Shown one piece after another: positions 18,099 to 28,144 of a stretch of 64,000 nucleotides of DNA. The stretch's first letter is position 1. Every line of letters starts with the position of its first letter. A program made the position numbers and the translations under genes. The notes under the pieces were generated by a model. It was not told the DNA's origin, did no database searches, and worked only from the letters and a program-made list of their open reading frames with translations. Source of the stretch: Vibrio sp. HI00D65 (lineage in GTDB: Bacteria; Pseudomonadota; Gammaproteobacteria; Enterobacterales; Vibrionaceae); contig NZ_LWEH01000255.1 in assembly GCF_001635455.1 (NCBI RefSeq), positions 186,001 to 250,000 of the forward strand, written 5' to 3'.

Positions 18099-18604
18099 TG
18101 ACAAACCCACTATCTGCAATCTCTCTTAAGAACCCTTGGCACTTACTAGCAACGGGCTTTGGCAGTGGCTTATCGCCTATTATTCCTGGAACCATGGGGA
18201 CACTTGCATCGATTCCGTTGTACCTGTTATTGGTTCAATTTCCTTTCCCAGCTTATGTGGCGGTGGTCGTGGTAAGTTGCATTATTGGTATCAAAATCTG
18301 CCAAGTGACGTCTGATGATATGGGTGTTCACGATCATGGTTCTATCGTGTGGGATGAGTTTGCGGGCTTTTGGATCACCATGAGCCTAGTACCAATGTTG
18401 AGCATTCCTGCCGATGATTGGAAATGGCTACTGACTGGCTTTGTTCTATTCCGCTTCTTTGACATGGTAAAACCGTGGCCGATTGGCTGGTTAGATGCCC
18501 GAGTTCATGGCGGTTTAGGCATTATGATTGATGATATTGTGGCTGGTATTATGGCGGCGATTTCACTGTATGCTGTGGCCCATTTTGCAGGTTGGTTAGC
18601 GTAA
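18098..18604 (+). CDS. pgpA: Phosphatidylglycerophosphatase A
   Basis: A 168-residue inner-membrane phosphatase that removes phosphate from phosphatidylglycerol phosphate. The motif GSGLSPIIPGTMGT near residues 21-34, the DEFAGFW segment and RFFDMVKPWPIGW are family features, with about four hydrophobic helices. It follows thiL with a one-base overlap, as in E. coli. Confidence 0.94.
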   Translation: MTNPLSAISLKNPWHLLATGFGSGLSPIIPGTMGTLASIPLYLLLVQFPFPAYVAVVVVSCIIGIKICQVTSDDMGVHDHGSIVWDEFAGFWITMSLVPMLSIPADDWKWLLTGFVLFRFFDMVKPWPIGWLDARVHGGLGIMIDDIVAGIMAAISLYAVAHFAGWLA

Positions 18605-18633
18605 GCAAAGATTAAATAACACAAGGAATTAAA

Positions 18634-18993
18634 ATGTCTAAGAAAGTTTACTGTATTGCTCAATTTCAACCGAAGGAAGGCAAACTGAACGAGCTGTTTG
18701 AGGTTTTAAAAGCACTAGAGCCAAACACTCTGCGTGAAGATGGCTGTATTCAATACACAGTAACTCGTCATATCCAGAGCCCGTTTGCGGAAGGTCAGAG
18801 CTTCCCGATCGCTTTCAACGAAATCTGGGCGGATAACGAAGCGTTTGAAGCGCATTGCCAACGTCGTGAAATTCAACAGTTCTTCCAAGAGCAGTGCGTT
18901 GATGAAACAGGTTTAGTTGAGAACTTCAATGTTGCTATCTACTCTGACGAACCTGAGAACTATGACGCACCTGTTCTTAAGCCGTGCTGCTAA
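18634..18993 (+). CDS. Antibiotic biosynthesis monooxygenase (ABM)-domain protein
   Basis: A 119-residue ferredoxin-like-fold protein with the ABM pattern (VYCIAQFQPKEGKL, then FNEIWADNEAFEAHCQ near residues 68-83). Members include quinol monooxygenases such as YgiN and stress-linked or signalling dimers, but the substrate here is unknown. The C-terminus ends with a Cys-Cys pair, which is unusual. It is 29 bases after pgpA with its own ribosome site (AAGGAA) and has a strong terminator behind it, so it may be co-transcribed with pgpA. Confidence 0.8.
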   Translation: MSKKVYCIAQFQPKEGKLNELFEVLKALEPNTLREDGCIQYTVTRHIQSPFAEGQSFPIAFNEIWADNEAFEAHCQRREIQQFFQEQCVDETGLVENFNVAIYSDEPENYDAPVLKPCC

Positions 18994-19046
18994 TTTGCTG
19001 CAACAACTGACTTAAACAGTGGCTATCTAATGAGTTAGCTGATACT

Positions 19047-19077
19047 AAAAAGGTTGGCTCTTGGGCCAACCTTTTTT
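19047..19077. terminator. Terminator between the ABM gene and dxs
   Basis: AAAAAGGTTGG pairs with CCAACCTTTTTT around CTCTTGGG. Runs of A and T on both flanks let it serve both convergent genes. Confidence 0.88.
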
Positions 19078-19110
19078 GTTTTTGTTGCTTGTGCAGCTCG
19101 CTACTGAAAG

Positions 19111-20994
19111 CTATTTAGCAAGGTAGTCAGAGATAGACTTCTCAATACCTTTCGCGTCTAAGCCTAGTTCTTCATGTAGCTCACCTTGAGTGCCCTGAGC
19201 AATGAACTTGTCTGGTAGGCCAAGGTTCAGTACAGGTATTAGCAGTTTCTCTTGCATCAAGAATTCGATCACACCTGCACCTGCACCACCGGTAATCGCA
19301 TTCTCTTCGATAGTCACCAGTACATCGTGGTCAGCGACAAGTTGTTTGATTAGAGCTTCATCTAGCGGCTTAACGAAGCGCATGTCTGCAACGGTAGCAT
19401 CGATAGCGTCAGCAGCTTGAAGTGCATTTTCTAGGAAAGTACCAAAGCTCAGGATAGCAACCTTAGCACCATCTTTTGCTTGTGAGCTTTCACGAACGAT
19501 ACGGCCTTTACCAACCTCAATTGCAGTAAACTCACTTTGGATTTCTGTGCCCATGCCATTACCACGAGGGTAACGAACTGCACTTGGTCCATTGTGCTGG
19601 TGGCCAGTGTAAAGCATTTGGCGACATTCGTTTTCGTCGCTTGGTGCCATGATCACCATGTTTGGAATGCAGCGCATGAAGCTTAAGTCGAACGCACCTT
19701 GGTGTGTCTGACCATCAGCACCCACAAGACCTGCACGGTCAATGGCGAACATAACCGGTAGATCCATGATAGCGACATCGTGGATAAGTTGATCGTAGCC
19801 GCGTTGTAGGAAGGTCGAGTAAATAGCCACAATCGGCTTATCACCCGCAATCGCCATACCCGTTGCTAGCGTCACGGCGTGCTGCTCAGCAATCGCTACA
19901 TCGAAGTATTGATCTGGGTACTCCTTCGAGAAACGCACCATGCCAGAACCTTCACGCATGGCTGGCGTTATCGCCATTAGCTTAGGATCTTGCGCTGCCA
20001 TATCACACAGGAAGTCACCAAAAACCTTTGAGAAAGTTGGCTTAGAGCTGGTGCTCTTAGGTAAGCTTGAGTGTGCAGGATCGAATTTAGGTACGCCGTG
20101 GTAACCAATTGGATCTTTCTCCGCTGGCTCGTAGCCTTTGCCTTTCTTGGTCATGATATGCAGGAACTGAGGACCTTTTAGATCTCTCATGTTCTTAAGC
20201 GTTTTAATCAGCTCGTTTACATCGTGGCCGTCTACTGGGCCAATGTAATTGAAGCCTAGCTCTTCGAACATGGTGCCAGGAACAACCATGCCTTTTAGGT
20301 GTTCTTCTGTACGACGAACTAGCTCTTTAATTGGCGGAACGCCAGATAGCACTTTCTTGCCGCCCTCACGAATAGACGTGTAAAGACTGCCAGAAAGAAC
20401 TTGAGCAAGGTGGTTATTAAGCGCACCTACGTTTTCAGAAATCGACATCTCGTTATCGTTTAGGATAACCAACATGTCATTGTGGACATCGCCTGCGTGG
20501 TTCATGGCTTCAAATGCCATACCAGCAGTAATCGCACCGTCACCAATCACACTCACAACTTTGCGGTTCTTGCCTTCTTTTTTGGCGCTGATCGCCATGC
20601 CGAGTGCGGCACTGATCGATGTTGAAGAGTGACCAACAGAAAGTGTGTCGTACTCGCTCTCTTCACGCCATGGGAATGGGTGCAGTCCATCTTTTTGGCG
20701 GATAGTCGACAAGCGGTCACGGCGACCTGTCAGGATTTTGTGCGGGTATGCTTGATGGCCAACATCCCAAATCAATTGGTCAAAAGGCGTGTTGTACACA
20801 TAGTGCAGAGCTACGGTGAGTTCTACCGTACCTAAGCCTGACGCTAAGTGACCACTTGATTGACTCACTGAGTTAAGAAGATAGGTGCGTAATTCATCAC
20901 AAAGCTGTGTTAGCGTCTCTTTTGGGAGGAGACGCAAATCCTCTGGCTTATCAGCCAAAGCAAGAGTTGGGTATTTTGATATATCAAGAGTCAT
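19111..20994 (-). CDS. dxs: 1-deoxy-D-xylulose-5-phosphate synthase
   Basis: A 627-residue thiamine-diphosphate enzyme that joins pyruvate and glyceraldehyde 3-phosphate in the first step of the non-mevalonate isoprenoid pathway. Motifs include [14 protein letters not shown], the cofactor-binding [13 protein letters not shown] (about residues 150-162), and [13 protein letters not shown] with the catalytic glutamate near residue 370. It is the last gene of the xseB-ispA-dxs operon, an order conserved in gammaproteobacteria. Confidence 0.96.
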   Translation of the reverse strand: MTLDISKYPTLALADKPEDLRLLPKETLTQLCDELRTYLLNSVSQSSGHLASGLGTVELTVALHYVYNTPFDQLIWDVGHQAYPHKILTGRRDRLSTIRQKDGLHPFPWREESEYDTLSVGHSSTSISAALGMAISAKKEGKNRKVVSVIGDGAITAGMAFEAMNHAGDVHNDMLVILNDNEMSISENVGALNNHLAQVLSGSLYTSIREGGKKVLSGVPPIKELVRRTEEHLKGMVVPGTMFEELGFNYIGPVDGHDVNELIKTLKNMRDLKGPQFLHIMTKKGKGYEPAEKDPIGYHGVPKFDPAHSSLPKSTSSKPTFSKVFGDFLCDMAAQDPKLMAITPAMREGSGMVRFSKEYPDQYFDVAIAEQHAVTLATGMAIAGDKPIVAIYSTFLQRGYDQLIHDVAIMDLPVMFAIDRAGLVGADGQTHQGAFDLSFMRCIPNMVIMAPSDENECRQMLYTGHQHNGPSAVRYPRGNGMGTEIQSEFTAIEVGKGRIVRESSQAKDGAKVAILSFGTFLENALQAADAIDATVADMRFVKPLDEALIKQLVADHDVLVTIEENAITGGAGAGVIEFLMQEKLLIPVLNLGLPDKFIAQGTQGELHEELGLDAKGIEKSISDYLAK

Positions 20995-21015
20995 AGGTAA
21001 TGCGCGCTTATTGTC

Positions 21016-21900
21016 TTAGTTCTTGCGCTCGATGACGTATCGGGCGAACTCTTCGAGTAACTGGGTATTGTATGGGATCGCGGCCAAAGCTTGAAGCGCT
21101 TCCTGCAGTAGAGATTGCGCTTTTTCTTGAGCGCCCTCTAAACCTAGCAAAGAAGGGTAGGTGCTTTTGTTCAAATCTTGGTCAGAGCCCTGTGGTTTAC
21201 CCAACGTTTCGGTGTCGCCAATGACATCCAAGATATCATCTTGAACTTGGAAGGCTAACCCGATGGCATCTGCGTATTTATCTAACAGAGGCAGTACCTC
21301 GAACGCTTTTTCACCTGCAGCTAGCGCACCTAAACGGATTGCACTCTTCATAAGAGCTCCAGTTTTATTGCGGTGAACTTCTTCCAGCTCTTCAAGCGTC
21401 ACTGCACGGTTTTCAGCTTCGATATCGAGTGCCTGACCGATACACATACCTTGAGCCCCAGAGGCTTCAGCTAGGCGTTGAATCATTCGAACGCGGTTGC
21501 TTTCCCCATCAGCACTTAATGTGCCTTCTGCAAGTATAGTAAATGCGAGAGTTTGTAGTGCGTCGCCTGTTAAAATAGCCGTCGCTTCATCGAATTTGAT
21601 GTGACAAGTCTGGTGGCCGCGACGCAGTTCATCGTCGTCCATTGCTGGAAGGTCATCATGAATCAGAGAGTAGGCATGAATACATTCGACTGCAGAAGCT
21701 GGAGTATCAAGTTCTTCCGCGGTGCAGCCGAGCATTTCCCCTGTAATATAGACAAGAAATGGACGCGCGCGTTTGCCGCCTAAAAGCAACCCATAACGCA
21801 TTGCGTTGATCAGACTCTGATTTTGGTGTGGCAGGCGGTCAAGCCAAAGGTTCAGTTGCTCGTTATTACGTGCTTGATAAGACAATAAAGTCTCGATCAT
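21016..21900 (-). CDS. ispA: Farnesyl diphosphate synthase
   Basis: A 294-residue prenyltransferase that condenses isopentenyl and dimethylallyl/geranyl diphosphates into farnesyl diphosphate. The first aspartate-rich motif is DDLPAMDDDELRRG (about residues 84-97) and the second is QVQDDILDVIGD (about 222-233). I chose the ATG at 21900 (MIETL) because it matches the usual length; an in-frame ATG at 21912 would add four residues and has no better ribosome site. It lies between xseB and dxs. Confidence 0.95.
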   Translation of the reverse strand: MIETLLSYQARNNEQLNLWLDRLPHQNQSLINAMRYGLLLGGKRARPFLVYITGEMLGCTAEELDTPASAVECIHAYSLIHDDLPAMDDDELRRGHQTCHIKFDEATAILTGDALQTLAFTILAEGTLSADGESNRVRMIQRLAEASGAQGMCIGQALDIEAENRAVTLEELEEVHRNKTGALMKSAIRLGALAAGEKAFEVLPLLDKYADAIGLAFQVQDDILDVIGDTETLGKPQGSDQDLNKSTYPSLLGLEGAQEKAQSLLQEALQALAAIPYNTQLLEEFARYVIERKN

Positions 21901-21920
21901 AGGGGATCTCATACAATTCG

Positions 21921-22163
21921 TTATTCTGGTTGTGGGTTAAAGTCACTCAGTTCTGCATTTTCGTCATCTTGCAATAGGATGCTAACACGTTGTTCTGCAT
22001 CGTTTAGTTTACTTTGACCTGCACGAGCGAGGGAGATGCCTCGTTCGAATTTTTTCAGCGCATCATCTAAAGCTAGATCACCGTTTTCTAGTTGATCAAC
22101 CAAGCCATCGAGCTCTTCGATTGCCGCTTCAAAGCTCATATTTTCAGGTTTCTTAGTAGCCAT
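21921..22163 (-). CDS. xseB: Exodeoxyribonuclease VII small subunit
   Basis: An 80-residue helical subunit that binds XseA in multiple copies to form exonuclease VII, which degrades single-stranded DNA. FEAAIEELDGLVDQLENGDLALDDALKKFERG is the family core (residues 9-40, two helices). It is the first gene of the operon with ispA and dxs. The start ATG is followed by the usual short Lys-rich tail. Confidence 0.93.
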   Translation of the reverse strand: MATKKPENMSFEAAIEELDGLVDQLENGDLALDDALKKFERGISLARAGQSKLNDAEQRVSILLQDDENAELSDFNPQPE

Positions 22164-22385
22164 AATAAATCTGCGTTTGGAAAGATGAACGAACGTTACC
22201 CTAGGGCGTTCAGATGGTCAAATGTAACCAATAAATTTTGTTAGAAAGTTCGTTTTTAAGAGGCTTGAAGCCGCTTTCTTTTAATAACCCTACCTTTCTC
22301 GAGTTTATGGTTGTTCGAGAAGGGGGAAGCGAGTAATAGTTGTGATACAAAAAGCAAAAGTGTGATACTTAGACCAAGAATTTAC

Positions 22386-22412
22386 TAAAAGATCTTATAG
22401 TCTTGCCGATAA
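22386..22412 (+). promoter_or_regulatory. FliA (sigma-28) promoter for pomAB
   Basis: TAAA at 22386-22389, a 15-base gap, then GCCGATAA at 22405-22412 is a perfect match to the sigma-28 flagellar promoter consensus. It lies about 49 bases before pomA, so motor genes are expressed with late flagellar genes. The remainder of the 22164-22460 gap shows no gene. Confidence 0.85.
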
Positions 22413-22460
22413 AAGGATTATCGTCGACGTAGAGCTACAAAAAAGCATGAGGAGTGCTCA

Positions 22461-23225
22461 GTGGATTTAGCAACCCTAATAGGTTTGATTGGTGGATTTG
22501 CCTTTGTAATCATGGCAATGATCCTTGGTGGAAGCCTTGGGATGTTCTATGACACGACATCCATTTTGATCGTGGTTGGTGGTTCAACGTTTGTTGTTCT
22601 AATGAAGTTCACCATGGGACAGTTCTTTGGCGCGGCTAAAATTGCCGGCAAAGCATTTATGTTTAAAGCTGATGAGCCTGAAGATCTTATCGCTAAGATT
22701 GTTGAAATGGCGGACGCAGCACGTAAAGGTGGTTTCTTAGCTCTGGAAGAGATGGAAATTAGCAACAGCTTTATGCAAAAGGGCATCGACCTGTTGGTTG
22801 ATGGCCATGATGGTGATGTAGTGCGAGCAGCATTGCAAAAAGACATTGCGCTTACAACAGAACGTCACGAGCAAGGCGCGAAGGTGTTCTCTGCATTTGG
22901 TGATGTTTCACCTGCGATGGGGATGATCGGCACCTTGGTTGGTTTGGTTGCCATGCTTTCGAACATGGATGACCCTAAAGCGATCGGCCCTGCGATGGCA
23001 GTTGCACTCTTAACTACGCTGTATGGCGCAATTCTATCGAACATGGTGTTTTTCCCAATCGCAGACAAACTAGCGCTGCGTCGTGACCAAGAGACATTAA
23101 ACCGCCGCCTGGTTATGGACGGTGTGTTGGCTATTCAAGATGGTCAAAACCCAAGAGTTATTGATGGTTACCTGAAGAGTTACCTGAATGAAGGTAAGCG
23201 TACGATTGATGGTGAACCTGCGTAA
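22461..23225 (+). CDS. pomA: Sodium-driven flagellar motor stator PomA
   Basis: A 254-residue inner-membrane stator subunit with four hydrophobic segments (about residues 2-24, 29-49, 150-170, 184-204) and a cytoplasmic loop between the second and third that contacts FliG. DLATLIGLIGGFAFVIMAMI and PAMGMIGTLVGLV are conserved. It begins with GTG after a GAGGAG site. PomA and PomB assemble to convert sodium flow to torque at the polar flagellum. Confidence 0.95.
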   Translation: MDLATLIGLIGGFAFVIMAMILGGSLGMFYDTTSILIVVGGSTFVVLMKFTMGQFFGAAKIAGKAFMFKADEPEDLIAKIVEMADAARKGGFLALEEMEISNSFMQKGIDLLVDGHDGDVVRAALQKDIALTTERHEQGAKVFSAFGDVSPAMGMIGTLVGLVAMLSNMDDPKAIGPAMAVALLTTLYGAILSNMVFFPIADKLALRRDQETLNRRLVMDGVLAIQDGQNPRVIDGYLKSYLNEGKRTIDGEPA

Positions 23226-23237
23226 GAGGAGTTGAAG

Positions 23238-24185
23238 ATGGATGAAGAGAATCCATGTAAATGTCCTCCTCCGGGTTTACCTCAATGGATGGGAACATTT
23301 GCTGACTTGATGTCACTGCTGATGTGTTTTTTCGTACTTCTGCTCTCATTCTCTGAGATGGATGTACTGAAATTTAAGCAGATCGCTGGCTCGATGAAGT
23401 TCGCATTTGGTGTACAGAATCGTTTGGAAGTAAAAGATATCCCGAAAGGGACCAGCATCATTGCACAAGAGTTTCGCCCTGGTCGTCCAGAACCAACACC
23501 GATTGATGTGATCATGCAGCAAACGATAGATATCACTCAGCAGACGTTGGAATTTCATGAAGATGAATCTGAGCGCGCTGGTGGTACCATGCGTGACCAA
23601 GGCAAGATGACCGGAGGCAAGTCGCCAGAGGTATCGACTCACGACAACCAAAACTCTGAGTCAGACCAACAGCAACAGCAAGCCGAAGATCAATCGCAAG
23701 AGATGGAAACCTTGATGGAAAGCATCAAGAAGGCGCTGGAACGAGAAATCGATCAAGGCGCGATTGAGGTAGAAAATCTTGGTCAGCAGATTGTGATTCG
23801 AATTCGTGAGAAGGGTGCATTCCCATCGGGTTCTGCTTTCTTACAGCCTAAGTTCCGACCTTTGGTGAGACAGGTGGCTGAATTAGTGAAAGATGTTCCG
23901 GGCATTGTTCGAATCTCTGGGCATACTGATAACCAACGTCTTGATTCTGAACTGTATCGTTCGAATTGGGATCTGTCCTCTCAGAGAGCAGTATCTGTTG
24001 CTCAAGAGATGGAGAAGGTGCGCGGATTCTCTCATCAACGATTGAGAGTACGTGGTATGGCGGATACTGAGCCTGTAGAGCCGAACGATACTGAATGGCA
24101 GCGTAGCCTGAACCGTCGCGTCGAGATCAGTATCATGCAAGGTGAGCCACTTTACAGCGATGAGGTCCCAGTGATTTCTGAATAG
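23238..24185 (+). CDS. pomB: Sodium-driven flagellar motor stator PomB
   Basis: A 315-residue stator partner with one membrane segment (about residues 19-41) that holds the sodium-binding Asp23 (TFADLMSLL), a short plug-like region, a Gln-rich linker (about 140-155), and a C-terminal OmpA-like peptidoglycan-binding domain (RISGHTDNQRLDSELYRSNW, RRVEI). I use ATG 23238, which follows AAGAGGAG; a TTG six bases upstream is less likely. It lies 12 bases after pomA and shares its promoter. Confidence 0.95.
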   Translation: MDEENPCKCPPPGLPQWMGTFADLMSLLMCFFVLLLSFSEMDVLKFKQIAGSMKFAFGVQNRLEVKDIPKGTSIIAQEFRPGRPEPTPIDVIMQQTIDITQQTLEFHEDESERAGGTMRDQGKMTGGKSPEVSTHDNQNSESDQQQQQAEDQSQEMETLMESIKKALEREIDQGAIEVENLGQQIVIRIREKGAFPSGSAFLQPKFRPLVRQVAELVKDVPGIVRISGHTDNQRLDSELYRSNWDLSSQRAVSVAQEMEKVRGFSHQRLRVRGMADTEPVEPNDTEWQRSLNRRVEISIMQGEPLYSDEVPVISE

Positions 24186-24225
24186 TACCTAGCTACGAGC
24201 TAAGCTGACTTATTAAACCAACCAG

Positions 24226-24260
24226 AAAGCCCAACCTTATGATGAGGTTGGGCTTTTTAT
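24226..24260 (+). terminator. pomAB terminator
   Basis: AAAGCCCAACC pairs with GGTTGGGCTTT around TTATGATGA and is followed by T residues. The gap 24261-24518 before thiI contains no convincing gene. Confidence 0.9.
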
Positions 24261-24518
24261 TTACGTGATGAGTGTTGGTTTATCTACCCATCTATCTATA
24301 AGAATGCCGACTGTGAGTAAGCATGCTATTTTTAATAGGGTGTGTATTTATTACTGGTGCCAAAGCAAGCACTCTTTTCCTTGTTTCACTTTCTCATGTA
24401 TAATTCGCGCCCTTAGATTTAGATATGATCTACTCTTGCTTCAAGTGCTGCGTAAATTCTCCAATTTACTTGGCGAAGAGCCTTTTAAAATTTTGAACAT
24501 TAATGTTGTGAACGTACT

Positions 24519-25967
24519 ATGAAATTTATTGTTAAGCCCCATCCGGAAATTTTTGTAAAAAGTGAATCGGTGCGTAAGCGCTTCACAAGGATTCTAGAGT
24601 GCAACATTCGTAACGTTATTCAGCGTCGCTGTGAAGGTGTTGCGGTATTTAACCGTCGTGACCATATCGAAGTGACGTCTGGGAGTGATAAGTACTATAC
24701 AGAAGTGTTAGAGGCTCTGACTCACACTCCAGGTATTCACCACTCTTTAGAAGTACAACAGTCAGACTTCAAAGACTTGCACGATATTTATGAGCAAGTT
24801 TTAGAGCGCAGCCGTGCTGACATTGAAGGTAAAACGTTCTCTGTTCGTGCTAAGCGTCGTGGTAAGCATGAGTTCACGTCTATCGAGCTTGAGCGCTACG
24901 TAGGTGGCGGTCTGAATCAAGCGGTTGAGTCGGCAAGTGTTAAGCTGAAAGATCCAGAAGTAACGGTTAAAGTTGAAGTGGCTAATGACAAACTGAACCA
25001 AGTGCTAGCGCGTCACAAAGGCCTTGGTGGTTTCCCTCTAGGTACTCAAGAAGACCTACTGAGCTTGATCTCTGGTGGTTTTGACTCTGGCGTATCAAGC
25101 TATCTACACATCAAACGTGGTTCTAAAGTTCACTACTGTTTCTTCAACCTTGGCGGTCCTGCGCACGAGATTGGCGTTAAGCAGGTGGCTCACTACCTAT
25201 GGAACAAGTACGGTTCTTCGGCAAAAGTGAAGTTCATCTCTGTTGATTTCGAACCGGTGGTTGCTGAGATCCTTGAGAACGTAGAAGACGGCCAAATGGG
25301 AGTAGTGCTTAAGCGTATGTTCATGCGTGCTGGTGGCATGGTTGCAGACAAGTTCAAGATCGAAGCATTGGTTACTGGTGAAGCACTAGGTCAAGTATCC
25401 AGCCAAACTCTAACTAACCTGCGTCATATCGATAACGTAACAGACACGCTGATCCTTCGTCCACTTATCAACTGGGACAAAGAAGACATCATCGATCTTG
25501 CGCGCGAGATAGGCACCGAAGACTTTGCGAAAGTAATGCCTGAATACTGTGGTGTTATCTCTAAGAAGCCAACAGTGAAAGCTAAGAAAGGTAAACTTGC
25601 AGCAGAAGAAGCTAAGTTTAACTTTGAAGTGCTAGAGCAAGTGATTGAGAACGCTCGTGTTATGGATATCCGTGATATTGAGAAAGAGAGCCAAGAGCAA
25701 GCTCCAGAAGTGGAACAGGTTCAAGCTGTTGCTGAGCACGCTATCGTTCTTGATATCCGTAGCCCAGATGAAGAAGAAGATAGTCCATTAGAAGTCGATG
25801 GCATTGATGTAAAACACCTACCTTTCTACAAGCTAGCGACGCAATTTGGTGACCTAGACCAAGGCAAAGAGTACCTATTGTACTGTGACCGTGGTGTTAT
25901 GAGCCGTCTGCAAGCGCTTTACCTGCAAGAGCAGGGTTTCAAGAACGTTAAGGTGTACCGCCCATAG
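24519..25967 (+). CDS. thiI: tRNA 4-thiouridine sulfurtransferase / thiamine biosynthesis ThiI
   Basis: A 482-residue enzyme that adenylates and thiolates U8 of tRNA and donates sulfur for the thiazole of thiamine. Order: N-terminal ferredoxin-like domain and THUMP (about residues 60-165), the PP-loop ATPase motif [11 protein letters not shown] near 187-197, and a C-terminal rhodanese domain from about 385 with the catalytic cysteine in [10 protein letters not shown]. The full rhodanese domain places it with the enterobacterial long form used in both pathways. It begins after the pomAB terminator and is followed by its own. Confidence 0.95.
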   Translation: MKFIVKPHPEIFVKSESVRKRFTRILECNIRNVIQRRCEGVAVFNRRDHIEVTSGSDKYYTEVLEALTHTPGIHHSLEVQQSDFKDLHDIYEQVLERSRADIEGKTFSVRAKRRGKHEFTSIELERYVGGGLNQAVESASVKLKDPEVTVKVEVANDKLNQVLARHKGLGGFPLGTQEDLLSLISGGFDSGVSSYLHIKRGSKVHYCFFNLGGPAHEIGVKQVAHYLWNKYGSSAKVKFISVDFEPVVAEILENVEDGQMGVVLKRMFMRAGGMVADKFKIEALVTGEALGQVSSQTLTNLRHIDNVTDTLILRPLINWDKEDIIDLAREIGTEDFAKVMPEYCGVISKKPTVKAKKGKLAAEEAKFNFEVLEQVIENARVMDIRDIEKESQEQAPEVEQVQAVAEHAIVLDIRSPDEEEDSPLEVDGIDVKHLPFYKLATQFGDLDQGKEYLLYCDRGVMSRLQALYLQEQGFKNVKVYRP

Positions 25968-26009
25968 TCTGTTAGCTTAGAGCACGACTTAGGTTGTAAC
26001 AGATACAGA

Positions 26010-26041
26010 AAGCCGCTTACTGAAAAGTAAGCGGTTTTTTA
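26010..26041 (+). terminator. thiI terminator
   Basis: CCGCTTAC (26013-26020) pairs with GTAAGCGG (26027-26034), then T residues. The stretch 26042-26313 holds nothing I can name. Confidence 0.88.
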
Positions 26042-26313
26042 TTTATCGGTTGATTGTTATTCTGTAATCGATACCGTTATTTCACTGTGTTGCTCGTATG
26101 GTCTTTTGTTTACAAACAAGCTGATGTTATACATCTATTTTTAGGTTGCAGCGTTAGCATTCGCATTTTTACTGAGATATACAGCTAGGTGCGTATCTTT
26201 GTATGCGTATGATTGTTTAAGTAAGCGAAGGTTAGATTTTGTGAGTAGAGTGAAAAATAGTAAGGACTAATTAGTATAGCTATTGATAAACTTGTTGTTA
26301 CTTTTCTTTGGAC

Positions 26314-26564
26314 ATAAAAAAACACCGCCTAATAGGCGGTGTAAACAAATTTGACAGACAGGTCAAAATAAATACAGGAAGTAGATGCCTCGTTTCAGCG
26401 CGTAGCTACAACAAAACATTTGGTAGAACTCTACCCAACTCGAAAAGTACGAGTTTGCAAACACAACATCGCAGGAGCTAAGCCAATTGATTCTAGAGAG
26501 AATCAAGCCGTTCAGGCTAGCTGCTGCGGAATGAAATATAGAATTTCTCTAGCCGCTAGGCAAC
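26314..26564 (-). ncRNA. gcvB: GcvB small RNA
   Basis: Read on the minus strand, this matches the known enterobacterial GcvB in order: a GU-rich segment with GATGTTGTGTTTGCAA (the R1 mRNA-binding region), then ACTTCCTGTA, then CTGTCTGTC, and an ACACCGCC/GGCGGTGT terminator followed by seven T residues. A TATAAT-like -10 element (complement of 26571-26576) places the 5' end near 26564, giving about 250 bases. GcvB works with Hfq to repress amino acid and peptide transporter messages. It is divergent from gcvA, which encodes its activator, as in E. coli. The ends are estimates. Confidence 0.88.
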
Positions 26565-26619
26565 GGACAAATTATAATGTTTCAGATAAAAAAAACTAAT
26601 GCTTATTTAGAGAGTAACT

Positions 26620-27528
26620 ATGTCTCGTCGATTACCCCCATTAAACTCACTAAGAGTGTTTGAAGCTGCGGCTCGACACTTGAGTTTTACGCGTGCCGCT
26701 GAAGAGTTGTTTGTTACTCAAGCTGCGGTTAGTCACCAGATAAAAGCTTTAGAAGAGTTCCTGTCTTTGAAGCTTTTTCGCCGAAGAAACCGTTCTTTGC
26801 TGCTCACTGAAGAAGGGCAAAGCTACTTCTTAGATATCAAAGATATATTTACATCATTGGCTGAGGCCACTGATAAGGTGCTTGAGAGAAGTGAGAAAGG
26901 TGCGCTAACCATCAGTTTGCCACCAAGCTTTGCGATTCAATGGTTAGTACCAAGGCTTGCTGACTTTAATCAACAAGAACCTGATATCGATGTTCGAATT
27001 AAGGCCGTTGATATGGATGAAGGCTCGTTGACCGATGATGTGGACGTCGCAATCTACTATGGTCGAGGAAACTGGCCGGGCTTGAGAGCCGATAAATTGT
27101 ATCAAGAGTACTTGGTTCCTCTCTGTTCCCCATCTGTGTTACTGGGAACAAAACCATTAGAATCTCTAAAAGATTTAGCATGCCATACGCTACTGCATGA
27201 CACCTCTCGAAAAGATTGGAAACAGTTTGCGAAACAAAACGGCATTGATGGCGTTAATGTAAACCATGGACCGATATTCAGTCACTCAACTATGGTGCTT
27301 CAAGCTGCCGCACACGGGCAAGGTATTGCATTGGGCAACAACGTTCTCGCACAACCTGAAATAGAAGCGGGTCGCTTGATCGCGCCGTTTGATGAGTTTT
27401 TGGTAAGCAAGAATGCTTTCTATGTTGTCTGTCATGAGAAACAAGCCGACATGGGGCGCATCGCTACTTTCCGTGATTGGATGCTGGCAAAAGCGCAAAG
27501 TGAACAAGAGGATTTGCTTGATGAGTAA
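26620..27528 (+). CDS. gcvA: LysR-type regulator GcvA of the glycine cleavage system
   Basis: A 302-residue DNA-binding regulator. The winged helix-turn-helix is at the N-terminus (LNSLRVFEAAARHLSFTRAAEELFVTQAAVSHQIKALEE, first 50 residues), followed by a LysR substrate domain that senses glycine and purine levels. In E. coli it activates gcvTHP and gcvB. The adjacent GcvB RNA confirms the identity. The last eight bases overlap the next gene. Confidence 0.93.
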   Translation: MSRRLPPLNSLRVFEAAARHLSFTRAAEELFVTQAAVSHQIKALEEFLSLKLFRRRNRSLLLTEEGQSYFLDIKDIFTSLAEATDKVLERSEKGALTISLPPSFAIQWLVPRLADFNQQEPDIDVRIKAVDMDEGSLTDDVDVAIYYGRGNWPGLRADKLYQEYLVPLCSPSVLLGTKPLESLKDLACHTLLHDTSRKDWKQFAKQNGIDGVNVNHGPIFSHSTMVLQAAAHGQGIALGNNVLAQPEIEAGRLIAPFDEFLVSKNAFYVVCHEKQADMGRIATFRDWMLAKAQSEQEDLLDE

Positions 27529-28144
27529 CAGCATTATTGATGGTGAAGATAATCCCATCACCTTTATCTTTGCGCACGGCGCGGGCGCTGGTATGGACCA
27601 TGAATTCATGCAGTCAGTAGCCAAAGGGTTAGCCTTTAAAGGGATACGAGTGGTTCGTTTCAACTTCCCTTATATGATTAATCGTGCTGAAGATGGTAAG
27701 CGTCGTCCACCAGACAGAGCACCTAAGCTGATCAAGGCCTATCAAGAGATCATTGAACAAACCGATGCTGATAAGCTTGTGATTGGTGGTAAGTCGATGG
27801 GAGGCCGTATGGCGAGTCACTTATCTGAGTTGGATAAAGTAGCAGCAATGGCTTGTTTAGGTTTTCCTTTTCATCCTCCGGGTAAGCCAGAGAAGTATAA
27901 AGGTGAACACCTCGCTTCTTTGCAAAAGCCATGTCTGATTCTTCAAGGTGAACGCGATACCTTTGGTAAGCGTGAAGAGTTTGCTGATTTCGACTTATCG
28001 GACTCTATTCGTGTTGAGTTTATTCCTGATGGTGATCACAGCTTCAAACCACGCAAGAGTTCTGGTTACACGGAGCAACAGAACATTGCGTTAACGGTTG
28101 AAAAGCTCTCTGAATTCATAAAAGAGGTGCTTAATGAAAAGTAA
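27521..28144 (+). CDS. Alpha/beta hydrolase of the KANL3/Tex30 type
   Basis: A 207-residue alpha/beta hydrolase-like protein. FAHGAGAGMDHEFM at residues 15-28, GGKSMGGRMAS with the nucleophile serine near residue 91, and the late GDHSF with a histidine are in the family order. Substrate and role are unknown. I start at ATG 27521, inside the last codons of gcvA, because an earlier start would overlap gcvA by over 100 bases. Its end overlaps the DUF423 gene by 11 bases, suggesting one operon. Confidence 0.82.
   Translation: MSNSIIDGEDNPITFIFAHGAGAGMDHEFMQSVAKGLAFKGIRVVRFNFPYMINRAEDGKRRPPDRAPKLIKAYQEIIEQTDADKLVIGGKSMGGRMASHLSELDKVAAMACLGFPFHPPGKPEKYKGEHLASLQKPCLILQGERDTFGKREEFADFDLSDSIRVEFIPDGDHSFKPRKSSGYTEQQNIALTVEKLSEFIKEVLNEK

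Noticed and set aside
24265-24522. An 85-codon open frame between pomAB and thiI
   Set aside because: No ribosome site, low-complexity mixed composition, ends inside the thiI start, no recognisable motif.
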